A stretch of DNA of 64,000 bases, taken from Hyphomonas sp. Mor2 (GTDB lineage: Bacteria > Pseudomonadota > Alphaproteobacteria > Caulobacterales > Hyphomonadaceae). The notes under the pieces were generated by a model that saw only the letters and a list, made by a program, of their open reading frames with translations, was not told the DNA's origin and made no database searches. The position numbers and the translations under genes were made by a program. Shown piece by piece: positions 38,365 to 46,498 of the stretch (within the stretch, counting starts at the first letter, position 1; each line of letters opens with the position of its first letter). The stretch is from the NCBI RefSeq assembly GCF_001854405.1, contig NZ_CP017718.1, positions 310,001 to 374,000 on the forward strand, given 5' to 3'.

Positions 38365-39346
38365 GTCCGGCCCGCCTCTGCATCGCGATCCAGACAAAGG
38401 CCGGGGCACCGATCAGCGCCGCGACAACGCCGAGTTTCAACTCATTCGTGCTCGGCAGGATACGGACAAAGATATCCGCGATGACGAGGATCAGTCCGGC
38501 GAGCAGCGCGGACGGGATCAGCGATCTTGCCGGGTCATGTTTGACAAACGGACGTATCACGTGCGGCGCAACAATCCCGACAAAACCGATCGCGCCGGCC
38601 AGCGCGACGGAGCCCCCTGTCGCAAGCCCGGCGCCGAGCACGGACCAGATCCGCTGCCGCGCCAGGTTGAGCCCGATCCCGCTTGCCGCTTCCTCGCCCA
38701 GGGTCAGGGCGGACAGACCGCGGCGCGTGGCGAGAAGAATCAGCGCCCCGCTGGCGATGAAGGGCAAGGCGAGGCCGATCTCATTGAAACTGCGATTGGC
38801 GACCGATCCAAGCATCCAGTTGATCATGTCGGCGAGCGAGAACGGGTTCGGCGCCAGGTTCATGAGCAGGCTCATCAAGGCGCCGGAGAAACTGGACAGG
38901 CCGACACCGATCAGAATCAGCGTCACCACCGATTGCGTACGGGTCGCTGCCAAAGCCAGCAGGGCGGTGGCGATCAGCGCGCCAAAGATCGCCGCAAATG
39001 GCAAGAGCCAGGGATTAAGGGCCACCAGTCCGAAATAGAGCGCGAAGGTCGCGGTCAGCGACGCCGACGCGGACACGCCCAGCACACCCGGTTCGGCCAG
39101 CGGGTTTCGCAGCAGGCCCTGCAAGGCGGCACCGCTAATCCCCAGTGCCGCGCCGGTCAGGAAGGCGGCCAGGGCGCGCGGCAGGCGAATGGTCCAGACG
39201 ACCAGACGGTCCGCGGCATCCGCACCGCCAAAGAAGGCGGCCAGAACCCGATCGACCGGCATCGAGGTTGAGCCCAACAGGCAGGCGGCGAAAATCGCCA
39301 GAACACACAGCCCCACAAGGACGGGATTGAGCCAGCGTTCAGTCAT
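38357..39346 (-). CDS. btuC: Cobalamin ABC transporter permease
   Basis: The 329-residue FecCD/BtuC permease has nine to ten hydrophobic helices. Conserved features are RLPRALAAFLTGAALGISGAALQGLLRNPLAEPGVLG near residue 52-88 and the late GFVGIVAPHVIRPFVKHD loop, which contacts the ATPase. It moves corrinoid across the inner membrane. Overlaps btuF and btuD by 8 bases each, so expression is coupled. Confidence 0.92.
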   Translation of the reverse strand: MTERWLNPVLVGLCVLAIFAACLLGSTSMPVDRVLAAFFGGADAADRLVVWTIRLPRALAAFLTGAALGISGAALQGLLRNPLAEPGVLGVSASASLTATFALYFGLVALNPWLLPFAAIFGALIATALLALAATRTQSVVTLILIGVGLSSFSGALMSLLMNLAPNPFSLADMINWMLGSVANRSFNEIGLALPFIASGALILLATRRGLSALTLGEEAASGIGLNLARQRIWSVLGAGLATGGSVALAGAIGFVGIVAPHVIRPFVKHDPARSLIPSALLAGLILVIADIFVRILPSTNELKLGVVAALIGAPAFVWIAMQRRAGHD

Positions 39347-40187
39347 CGGTCTGCGCGCCTTCTACCAGGGCTTCGACCGCTTCGAGAATGAACCAGCCGC
39401 CGCAACCGAGCCATGCGCCATTCAGGTCGACACGAGGGGTTTCCGACAATTCGCGTTGGGCGATCGGATGGCGCGACGGGCTCCAGACATTCTCGTGATT
39501 GCTTTTCGCATCATAGAAAGCGGCGGCCACCATTTCAGGACGCTCATAGGCGAGCCGTTCCAGCGGCAAGCTGTGCCAGCCGGGCTTGTCCATGAAATTG
39601 GTCAGGCCCGCCGCCTGCATCATCTTGTGCGCCATGGTCTCGCCGCCCGTCGTGACCCCTGTAGGCGTCATGTACAAGGTCGCCGCACCGCTGGCATTAC
39701 CCTTGATCCGGTTCAGGCGAGCGGTGAAGTCCTGGACCACCTGCTCGCCGCGTTCAGCTTGCCCAAGCCCGTCTGCAATATCGGTGATCACGCTGGCAAT
39801 CGTGCCAACGTCTTCGCCATGAATGGAGGTTGCCCAACCGACCTGCAGGACGGGGATGCCCGCGCGCTCAAACATGGCGCTGGCATTCGGTCCGCCGCCA
39901 TAAGAGCGCACGATGAGGTCCGGCTTCAGGATCAACACGTCTTCGGCGAGCGCCCGCACCTTGGGAAGGCCCGCGGCCTCTTCGCGCATGAAGGAAAAGT
40001 CGCGCTCGGCATCAGGCGACAGCGCCAGGATCTGATCGCGATCGGCGAGCTTGAGCACGTATTGATCTGAGCAAAAATCCAGACTGACAATCCGCATCGG
40101 GCGTTCGGATGTGGGGGAACTTACCGAAATCGGCTTGCCGCAACTGACAAGACCGAAAAGCGCGATGAGGAAAGTCAGCCTGAACAT
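39339..40187 (-). CDS. btuF: Cobalamin ABC transporter substrate-binding protein
   Basis: From the ATG at 40187 the protein is 282 residues with a lipoprotein-type signal (LFGLVSC). It belongs to the helical-backbone class III binding proteins: MRIVSLDFCSDQYVLKL, then LKPDLIVRSYGGG, and a C-terminal helix. Function as a periplasmic corrinoid-binding protein follows from context. The upstream in-frame ATG at 40304 lies inside btuB and would destroy the signal. It starts 5 bases after the btuB stop. Confidence 0.87.
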   Translation of the reverse strand: MFRLTFLIALFGLVSCGKPISVSSPTSERPMRIVSLDFCSDQYVLKLADRDQILALSPDAERDFSFMREEAAGLPKVRALAEDVLILKPDLIVRSYGGGPNASAMFERAGIPVLQVGWATSIHGEDVGTIASVITDIADGLGQAERGEQVVQDFTARLNRIKGNASGAATLYMTPTGVTTGGETMAHKMMQAAGLTNFMDKPGWHSLPLERLAYERPEMVAAAFYDAKSNHENVWSPSRHPIAQRELSETPRVDLNGAWLGCGGWFILEAVEALVEGAQTDD

Positions 40188-40191
40188 CCAA

Positions 40192-42039
40192 TCAGTACCG
40201 TAACCGAATACCGATGGATCCCGAAAGGTCCGGCGTGCCATAGCCAAGGATCTGCTGATACTCTTCGTCGAACAGGTTCTCGATTCGGCCGAACAGCTCG
40301 ACATTTTCTTTCAGGTCATAGCTGCCGGTGACGTCGACGCGGGTCCAGCTGTCGACGGTGGTGTCGACCGTGCCATCAAAGTCGGTATCGTCCACTTCTT
40401 CACCATTATAGCGCACGAGAATCGCCGCCGAATAAGGCCCTTCAGGATCAAATGAAAGTGTTACATCTCCTGAATGCTCCGGCAGCCGGACCCGCTGATT
40501 GCCGTTTCCATCCTCAGCATCAATATTGGCATAGTTCGCCGTAATCGTGAGGACGTCATTGATCTGGTAGGCCCCGTAGAGTTCCAGCCCTTTGCTCTCA
40601 ACGAAGGAGACGTTCTCATAACCAGCGGTGAACGTGAAATCGATCAGGTCTTCAGACTCTTGATCAAATAGCGTTATTCCGGCCTCGGCCCGCCCATCTT
40701 GCGAGCGCCAATCCAAGCCAATGTCGAATGCTTCTGAGGTTTCTGGGCGCAGGTCGGCGTTTGGTGCTGTTAAGCCGCAGAAACCACAAATATAGGTTGT
40801 TTGGAAGATGGTCGGAGCCTTGAATCCTTGGCCCCAACTCGCGCGTAGCGTTAATGTATCGGTCGGATTATACGCCGCGGCAACGCGGCCCGTCGTTTCC
40901 GATCCAAATGAATCGTGATCGTCCACACGAAGCCCACCTGTCAGCGTCAGCGCCTCAATCGGTTTGAACTCATAAAGTGCGAAAAAGCCGTCAATCGTGG
41001 CTTCTTCGTCCACTGCGCTTGTTTCTTCGCGCTCCGCGCCAAATGCAATTGTGTTCTGCTCATTCAATGTGAATGTGCCTTGATACCGATACAGGTAGCG
41101 TTCGCCGCCAGACTGAAAGGTTGAGGCACCGCTCGCAAAGTTCTCGCGATCAATATCCGTGTATCCAGTCAGGAACAGGTTTTCGAACCGGCCTTCGAAC
41201 AGAGTAGCGGCTAAAGAAACATTCGCCGAGACCTCCTCGGTCTCATTGGTGTTGTCGCCATCGGACGGGCCAAACGCGTCAAACTCGGTTTCAGAATCGC
41301 TCCAGACAATATCTGTCGCCAAACGAAACGTCTCAGTTAAGTTCAGACCGCCTTTGGCGGCCAGTGTAACGGATTCATAGCCATCTTCCTCAGTGTTGCC
41401 GTCATTTTCTTCAGCTTTGGAAATGCCGTCTGAAGAAGTTCCAACAATGGCCAGGCGAAAGTCTCCTTGATCATTCGCGTTACCGATCGAAGCCCCGCCG
41501 CGAACCGCATTGAAGCTGCCATATTCCGCGAATGCGCTACCGCCAAAACCTGCTTCAGGAGATTTGGTCGTGATCGATACAACCCCGCCAATCGCATCCG
41601 TGCCCCAAAGGGTTGATTGCGGGCCCTTCAGGACTTCGATCCGCTCAACATTCTCGGTATCGACGCGGGCGAAGTTGAAACCGCCGCCTGGTTGCGAAGG
41701 GTCGTTCACAGGAACACCATCGATGAGCACCAGCGTTTGGCCGGTCGCTGCCCCGCGAATGGAGACAGAGGCATTCCCACCAAAAGCGCCATTCTGATTG
41801 ACCGTCACACCAGGTGCGCTCGCCACCGCGTCCAGGACGAAGTCAAAGCCGAGTTTCTCGATGTCTTCTGCTGTGATGACGCTCACCGATGACCCGACTT
41901 CGGTCGCAGTCTGGTTGAGGCGAGAGCCTTCGATGATGATGGTGTCCTGGCGGCTTTCAGTGTCTGCCTCGACTTGTGCGAGAACAGGCAGGGCCAGGGA
42001 AAAGGAAACAGCGCCTAGCAGCGCAGTTTTGATGTACAT
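40192..42039 (-). CDS. btuB: TonB-dependent vitamin B12 receptor
   Basis: The 615-residue receptor (from ATG 42039) has a signal peptide ending PVLAQ, a TonB-box-like DTIIIEGSR, a plug ending RIEVLKGPQSTLWGTDAIGGVVSI and a barrel ending in GIRLRY with terminal aromatic Tyr. Length and the GPQSTLWG plug variant fit BtuB. It imports cobalamin or cobinamide across the outer membrane. It is the first gene behind a cobalamin riboswitch. An ATG at 42063 would place the riboswitch-controlled ribosome binding site inside the gene, so 42039 is preferred. Four cysteines cluster at about 420 (ICGFCG). Confidence 0.92.
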   Translation of the reverse strand: MYIKTALLGAVSFSLALPVLAQVEADTESRQDTIIIEGSRLNQTATEVGSSVSVITAEDIEKLGFDFVLDAVASAPGVTVNQNGAFGGNASVSIRGAATGQTLVLIDGVPVNDPSQPGGGFNFARVDTENVERIEVLKGPQSTLWGTDAIGGVVSITTKSPEAGFGGSAFAEYGSFNAVRGGASIGNANDQGDFRLAIVGTSSDGISKAEENDGNTEEDGYESVTLAAKGGLNLTETFRLATDIVWSDSETEFDAFGPSDGDNTNETEEVSANVSLAATLFEGRFENLFLTGYTDIDRENFASGASTFQSGGERYLYRYQGTFTLNEQNTIAFGAEREETSAVDEEATIDGFFALYEFKPIEALTLTGGLRVDDHDSFGSETTGRVAAAYNPTDTLTLRASWGQGFKAPTIFQTTYICGFCGLTAPNADLRPETSEAFDIGLDWRSQDGRAEAGITLFDQESEDLIDFTFTAGYENVSFVESKGLELYGAYQINDVLTITANYANIDAEDGNGNQRVRLPEHSGDVTLSFDPEGPYSAAILVRYNGEEVDDTDFDGTVDTTVDSWTRVDVTGSYDLKENVELFGRIENLFDEEYQQILGYGTPDLSGSIGIRLRY

Positions 42040-42210
42040 GGGGTTAAACCCTCTCAGCGCCATGCCGCCCGAATATGGCGCACTGAAAACGACACACTGG
42101 CCTCACAGACAGACTGCGCGAGCGGCCAGACCATTTTTGTCGTTTCAAAGGAGAGGTTCTCGAAACCTTCCCGACCGCTGAGACACTTCCCGGTCTCCGG
42201 ACGAACGACG
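42040..42210 (-). promoter_or_regulatory. Expression platform of the B12 riboswitch
   Basis: The ribosome binding site GAGAGG (+ strand positions 42050-42055) lies 10 bases before the btuB ATG. Its exact complement CCTCTC lies at 42151-42156, flanked by AACCT, which can instead pair with AGGTT to its 5' side. These mutually exclusive pairings would let the aptamer control translation. A long stem also forms at 42087-42102 with 42124-42145. No T run follows, so transcription termination is unlikely. The mechanism is inferred from complementarity only. Confidence 0.55.
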
Positions 42211-42370
42211 CGATGGCAGGTCTCCTGGCTCGCCGATCTTTGCGTTCAGGCCGCCTTCCCAAGGTCTCCCTCAGTGGCTTTGTGGCCTGTCGCTCCTGGC
42301 TGACAGTTGCGGGTACAGCACCGGACTTTCACCGGCTTCCCTCTTAGCGACTCACTCGAGCCGCACCATC
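42211..42370 (-). promoter_or_regulatory. Cobalamin riboswitch aptamer
   Basis: Read on the minus strand, the leader holds the conserved blocks of the cobalamin aptamer in order: GCCGGTGAAAGTCCGGTGC and GTACCCGCAACTGT (42303-42337), GCCACTG followed by GGGAAGGCGG (42250-42278), and the B12 box AGCCAGGAGACCTGCC (42215-42230). It sits directly upstream of btuB and should repress the seven-gene operon when adenosylcobalamin or another cobalamin is plentiful. Confidence 0.95.
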
Positions 42371-42432
42371 TGCGGCGCTAATTGCAACACGCGTGTGCAC
42401 TTGTCAATTTTCGCCAGTGTCGCGGGCGTGAT

Positions 42433-43032
42433 CTAGAAATCGAGCCCGCGCTGGGCCTTGATGCCGGCCTTGAACGGATGCTTCACCTCTCGCATCTCAC
42501 TGACCAGATCGGCGTAATCGCAAAGCTCGGGCTTGGCATCGCGGCCGGTCAGGATGACGCTGGTCCGTGTAGCGCGTTGGTCCAGTCCCTCGAGCACGGA
42601 TTGAACTGAGAGATAGTCATAGCGCATGGCGATATTGATCTCGTCGAGCACGATCAGGTCATAGTCGCCACTCGCCATCATTTGCGCGGCTTTGGCGAAG
42701 GCAGCTTGCGCGGCCTCAATATCCTTGTCCTTGTCTTGTGTGTCCCAGGTGAACCCATCGCCCATAGTGTGCCAGTCGACCCGGCCCAGCTGGTCGAAGA
42801 ACTGGCGCTCGCCGGTGATCCACTTGCCCTTGATGAACTGGACCACACCGACCGACTTGCCCCAGCCCAGGGCGCGGATGATGACGCCGAAGGCGGAACT
42901 GGACTTGCCTTTCCCGTCGCCGGTATGGACGAGAACAAGTCCACGATCGGGATCGCGGGCCTCATCGGTTTTGCGTTTCTGTTCAGCCTGCAATTTCTGC
43001 ATCTGGGCTTTGTGATCGTCTGTCTCACTCAT
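42433..43032 (-). CDS. cobO: Cob(I)yrinic acid a,c-diamide adenosyltransferase
   Basis: The 199-residue CobA/CobO/BtuR-type adenosyltransferase has Walker A VHTGDGKGKSSSAFG, GVVQFIKGKWITGE, the catalytic-domain HTMGDGFTWDTQD and VLDEINIAMRYDYL, ending with GIKAQRGLDF. It adds the 5'-deoxyadenosyl ligand to corrinoids. The ATG overlaps the stop of the phosphatase gene by ATGA. It is the last gene before the riboswitch leader, which starts about 60 bases downstream. Confidence 0.95.
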   Translation of the reverse strand: MSETDDHKAQMQKLQAEQKRKTDEARDPDRGLVLVHTGDGKGKSSSAFGVIIRALGWGKSVGVVQFIKGKWITGERQFFDQLGRVDWHTMGDGFTWDTQDKDKDIEAAQAAFAKAAQMMASGDYDLIVLDEINIAMRYDYLSVQSVLEGLDQRATRTSVILTGRDAKPELCDYADLVSEMREVKHPFKAGIKAQRGLDF

Positions 43033-43565
43033 GGGTGTTCCTCTTCTGAATCAGGCAGGCGGATAACCTCACCAAACTCGACTTGGGTTTGAAAATGGTG
43101 GGCCTCAGGGCCTTGCGCCAGCGCCGCGCGGATGACGCCGGCATGCGTGACAATCAGCGTCGGCGCTTGGCGCATGCGGATGTCCGCCAGCGCGTCCTCC
43201 ACGCGGGCCTTGAGCGCGCTTACCGACTCCCCGCCATGCGGACGGGCCTGGCTAAAGTCCTCCGCCCATTGGTCGAGCTCACCGCGCGGGATGTCATTCC
43301 AGGCGACGCCTTCCCAGCGACCGAAATCCATCTCTGCGAGCCGTGGCTCTATGCGGATGGATTGCTGGTATCGGTCTGCGATCAGATCGGCGAGTTTTCG
43401 GCATCGACGCAGCGGGCTCGATACGATTGCCGAAAAGGCGGGCAGGGATCTCAGGACCTGATCCGCCTCTCGTTCGAAACTGTCAGCCAGATCGAGATCG
43501 GTCTGCCCATAGCAGATCCCGGGCGCGATATCCGGCCTTGTATGGCGCAGCATCAGGATATCCAT
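43029..43565 (-). CDS. Histidine phosphatase, probable alpha-ribazole phosphatase
   Basis: The 178-residue protein has the histidine phosphatase signature LRHTRPDIAPGICYGQTDLDL (active His8), SSPLRRCRKLADLI, the acid EMDFGRWEGVAW and the second His in VTHAGVIRAAL. The PGICYGQTD pattern is that of CobC-type phosphatases, which remove the phosphate from alpha-ribazole-5'-phosphate (or adenosylcobalamin-5'-phosphate). Its position between cobS and cobO, overlapping both, supports that role. To avoid confusion with the decarboxylase also called CobC, no symbol is given. Confidence 0.88.
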   Translation of the reverse strand: MDILMLRHTRPDIAPGICYGQTDLDLADSFEREADQVLRSLPAFSAIVSSPLRRCRKLADLIADRYQQSIRIEPRLAEMDFGRWEGVAWNDIPRGELDQWAEDFSQARPHGGESVSALKARVEDALADIRMRQAPTLIVTHAGVIRAALAQGPEAHHFQTQVEFGEVIRLPDSEEEHP

Positions 43566-44314
43566 GCGACCAGCCCGAGATAGAAGCCGATTTCACTCGC
43601 CTGTTGCACCGCGCCGAGCGTGTCGCCCGTATAGCCTTGCAGCTTGCGTTCATACAGCAGGCGCATACCGACATGTCCTGCGATCAAACCGATCAGGCCG
43701 ACCCCGATGGCGGCGGCTGGCAGCGCGAGCAGGCTGGCGGCGAGACCTGCAATGCCGGTCACGCCTGCTACCGCCAATCCTGGGGCTGTCAGACCCTCGG
43801 TCACCGGCTTGGCCTTGCCCTCGGTACGCGCATAGGTGCTGGTGGCGATGACCAGAACGCTCGACAGGCGCGACAGGCCGTGACTGACAATCAGTGCGGT
43901 GAGGATCCAGGCGACAGGCAGAGCCGCTAGGCTGATAAATTTCAGGCCGAGCGCTGTGATCAGCGCCAGGGTGCCATAAGTGCCGAGACGCGAGTCCTTC
44001 ATGATGGCCAGGGATTGCGCGCGGTCATGCCCGCCGCCAATGCCGTCAAACGTATCGGCCAGACCGTCCTCGTGAAACGCGCCGGTTAGCAGCAACCCCG
44101 CGGCGATCGACAGGGCGAGGGCGACCAAGGCCGGAAACATGAGCGCGCCGAGCCAGAACACAGCGGCACACACGCCGCCGACAAGACATCCGACCAGCGG
44201 ATAGTAACGCGCTGAGGCGTTCATTCGCGCCTCGCTATAGTCGATCGAGACCGGGATCGGGATCCGCGTGAGGAATTGCACGGCGAGCAGGAAGAGGGCG
44301 GCCTGCTGCTTCAT
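43553..44314 (-). CDS. cobS: Adenosylcobinamide-GDP ribazoletransferase (cobalamin synthase)
   Basis: The 253-residue integral membrane protein has the family start FLLAVQFLTRIPIPV and the metal-binding DGLADTFDGIGGG segment (about 84-96), followed by several hydrophobic helices. It joins adenosylcobinamide-GDP and alpha-ribazole(-phosphate). ATGA overlap with cobT upstream and a 13-base overlap with the phosphatase downstream indicate one coupled unit. Confidence 0.94.
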   Translation of the reverse strand: MKQQAALFLLAVQFLTRIPIPVSIDYSEARMNASARYYPLVGCLVGGVCAAVFWLGALMFPALVALALSIAAGLLLTGAFHEDGLADTFDGIGGGHDRAQSLAIMKDSRLGTYGTLALITALGLKFISLAALPVAWILTALIVSHGLSRLSSVLVIATSTYARTEGKAKPVTEGLTAPGLAVAGVTGIAGLAASLLALPAAAIGVGLIGLIAGHVGMRLLYERKLQGYTGDTLGAVQQASEIGFYLGLVAWIS

Positions 44315-45309
44315 CCCGGTCCGCTCACGCCGGCCGACTCAAAGCTGGCCATCTCTCGCAGCATCGCCGCCGCGGCCTTGACCAGAGGCCAGGCCAGAAG
44401 GGCGCCCGTGCCCTCGCCGAGCCGCAGATTGAGATCGAGCAAAGGGTGCGCCCCGATCGCGTCGAGCACCTTGCGGTGGCCTGATTCTGCCGAACAATGG
44501 GCAAACACCATGTTGGTCGCGCAGCCGGGACGGATGTTCTGCGCGCACAGGGCCGCGGCGCTGGCAATGAAGCCATCGACAATCACGATCCGCCCCGTTT
44601 CGCTCGCGCCCAGCATCGCGCCGCACATCATGGCGATTTCAAAGCCGCCATATTCCCGCAGCGCCATCTCGGCGCTGAGCTGTGAGGTCGTGCGCTGTGC
44701 GGCCTGCCCCAGCAGGTCGGCCTTTCTGGCCAGGTCAGTGTCATCAAGACCGGTGCCGCGCCCGATCAGGCTGTCAATTGGCAGACCTAGAACCTTGGCA
44801 GACAGCAAGCTGGCGGAGGACGTATTGCCGATCCCCATTTCGCCGAAGCAGGCGACATCGCTCGTCAGGGCCCGCCCGATCTCGTTTCCGGTCTTGAGGG
44901 CCGCTGACAGTTGGGCCTCGGTCATGGCCGGCTCGACAATGGCGTTTCGAGTGCCATCTGCCACGCGCTTCTGGATCAGGTCCGGATGGTCGATTGCGGC
45001 GCCGCTGACGCCCGCATCCACGACCTGGACATCCGCGCCGACGCTTCTGGCGAAGACATTGGCTGCCGCGCCGCCGGTGAGGAAATTCAGAATCATCTGA
45101 CGCGTGACTTCAGACGGGAAAGCCGAGACTCCGGCTTCCGCCATGCCGTGATCAGCGGCGAAGATGGTCAGGGTGCAAGTCTCGGCGCTTGGGGTCAGGG
45201 AGTGTTGAATTTCGGCGACTTGCCGGGCCACGGTCTCAATCGTCCCGAGGGCGCCCAGCGGTTTGGTCTTGTTGTCGATCGCAGCTTGGACAGTATCGGA
45301 GAAGGTCAC
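44311..45309 (-). CDS. cobT: Nicotinate-nucleotide-dimethylbenzimidazole phosphoribosyltransferase
   Basis: The protein activates the lower ligand base to alpha-ribazole phosphate. Features are KTKPLGALGTIE near the N-terminus, IFAADHGMAEAGVSAFPSEVT, GEMGIGNTSSAS, GRGTGLDD, the catalytic-Glu region and the terminal LRLGEGTGALLAWPL. I place the start at GTG 45309 (332 residues), where homology begins. An ATG at 45390 would add a 27-residue Arg/Pro-rich tail with no family likeness. No good ribosome binding site is visible for either one. galK ends 44 to 125 bases upstream on the same strand. Confidence 0.88.
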   Translation of the reverse strand: MTFSDTVQAAIDNKTKPLGALGTIETVARQVAEIQHSLTPSAETCTLTIFAADHGMAEAGVSAFPSEVTRQMILNFLTGGAAANVFARSVGADVQVVDAGVSGAAIDHPDLIQKRVADGTRNAIVEPAMTEAQLSAALKTGNEIGRALTSDVACFGEMGIGNTSSASLLSAKVLGLPIDSLIGRGTGLDDTDLARKADLLGQAAQRTTSQLSAEMALREYGGFEIAMMCGAMLGASETGRIVIVDGFIASAAALCAQNIRPGCATNMVFAHCSAESGHRKVLDAIGAHPLLDLNLRLGEGTGALLAWPLVKAAAAMLREMASFESAGVSGPG

Positions 45310-45433
45310 CTGAGGTCTGATCTTTCGTCTGGCGCGCGGTCGGAGGCGAGGGCAGGGACCACGCGCGGGTTGGCGTCCCCAATCGCCCATATTGAAATGA
45401 TCCGCGCCCGTCTAGTGGGGCTGCGACGGTGGG

Positions 45434-46498
45434 TCAGACGCGCCAGGTGCCCGGGTGTCGGTCCAGATATGCCGTCATCCAGTCGTCGGCTTTCGACCGC
45501 TCCACCAGCGCCACGAGGCATCCGCCAAAGCCGCCACCGGTGAGGCGCGCGCCTTTCGCGCCGCTGTCCACGGCGTCCGCGACAAGCGCGTCAATCTCGG
45601 GCGTCGAGGCCTCGAAATCCTCGGAATAGGAGAGATGGCTTTGATTCATGAGCCGCGCGAACGTGTCGAGATTGGCGGCTTTCATGGCGGCGCTGGCGGC
45701 CAAGGTGCGCTGGTGTTCCGAGGTTACATGTTGCGTGCGTTTTCGCAGATTGTCCGGCAGGGCGGTCATCGCTGCGGCTTGTGCTTCATCCAGCAGGCAC
45801 AGCGTTTCAGTGCCCAGGGCTTCGCCAGCCTGCTGACACTCTTCGAACCGGGCCTTGTAGCGTCCATCCGCGAGTTCGCGGCGGATGCCGGAATGGATCA
45901 CGAGGAAGGACCAATCCGCCGGGATCTCGATCAGTTCATAGCTCAGGTCGCTTGTGTTGAGCGCCAGCGCCGTGCCGGGGCTGGCCAGGCCGACCGCCAT
46001 CTGGTCCATGATTCCGCAGGGCATGCCGATATAATCATTCTCAACCGCGCGGGCTTGTTTGGCGATTTGGACGGGATCTGCCGACACTCCGGCCGCGTCC
46101 GCGGCGCCGCGTAGAATGGCCGTGATCAGCGCCGCCGAGGACGAGACGCCCGCGCCATCCGGAACGTCGCTGTCAATCAGCAGGTCGACGCCGCCGGACA
46201 GCCATCCGAGCGAATCGGCTTTCCAAAGCGCGCCCATCGCGTAATCGGTCCAGTCATCGCGTCTGGGGTCCAGGGCCGGACGCGAGACGGCAGAGTCAAA
46301 GCGGGTCGATTGGAGGGTCACGTCATTGCTCGCTGTCGGAGCAAGGGCGATCTGGACATGCCGCTCGATCGCGGCAGGCAGGACGGCACCGCCATTATAA
46401 TCGGTGTGCTCCCCGATCAGATTGACTCGGCCAGGCGCCGCTGCAGTTACGAGTGGATCCCGACCAAATGTCTGTGAGAAGCGATCGGCGATTTTCAT
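45434..46498 (-). CDS. galK: Galactokinase
   Basis: The 354-residue GHMP kinase phosphorylates galactose at C1. It shows the galactokinase signature GRVNLIGEHTDYNGGAVLP (25-43), the ATP-binding GAGVSSSAALI (about 115), the catalytic Asp region MPCGIMDQMAVGLASPG and the C-terminal RLTGGGFGGCLVAL. The ATG overlaps the galT stop by ATGA, so the two are coupled. Together they convert galactose to glucose-1-phosphate and UDP-galactose; galE is not in the window. Divergent from the alpha-galactosidase gene via galT. Confidence 0.95.
   Translation of the reverse strand: MKIADRFSQTFGRDPLVTAAAPGRVNLIGEHTDYNGGAVLPAAIERHVQIALAPTASNDVTLQSTRFDSAVSRPALDPRRDDWTDYAMGALWKADSLGWLSGGVDLLIDSDVPDGAGVSSSAALITAILRGAADAAGVSADPVQIAKQARAVENDYIGMPCGIMDQMAVGLASPGTALALNTSDLSYELIEIPADWSFLVIHSGIRRELADGRYKARFEECQQAGEALGTETLCLLDEAQAAAMTALPDNLRKRTQHVTSEHQRTLAASAAMKAANLDTFARLMNQSHLSYSEDFEASTPEIDALVADAVDSGAKGARLTGGGFGGCLVALVERSKADDWMTAYLDRHPGTWRV

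Noticed and set aside
36593..39271. Long + strand frames across cobQ and btuC (355 and 374 codons)
   Set aside because: They lie opposite intact overlapping B12 genes and have low-complexity, Arg/Gln/Gly-rich translations.
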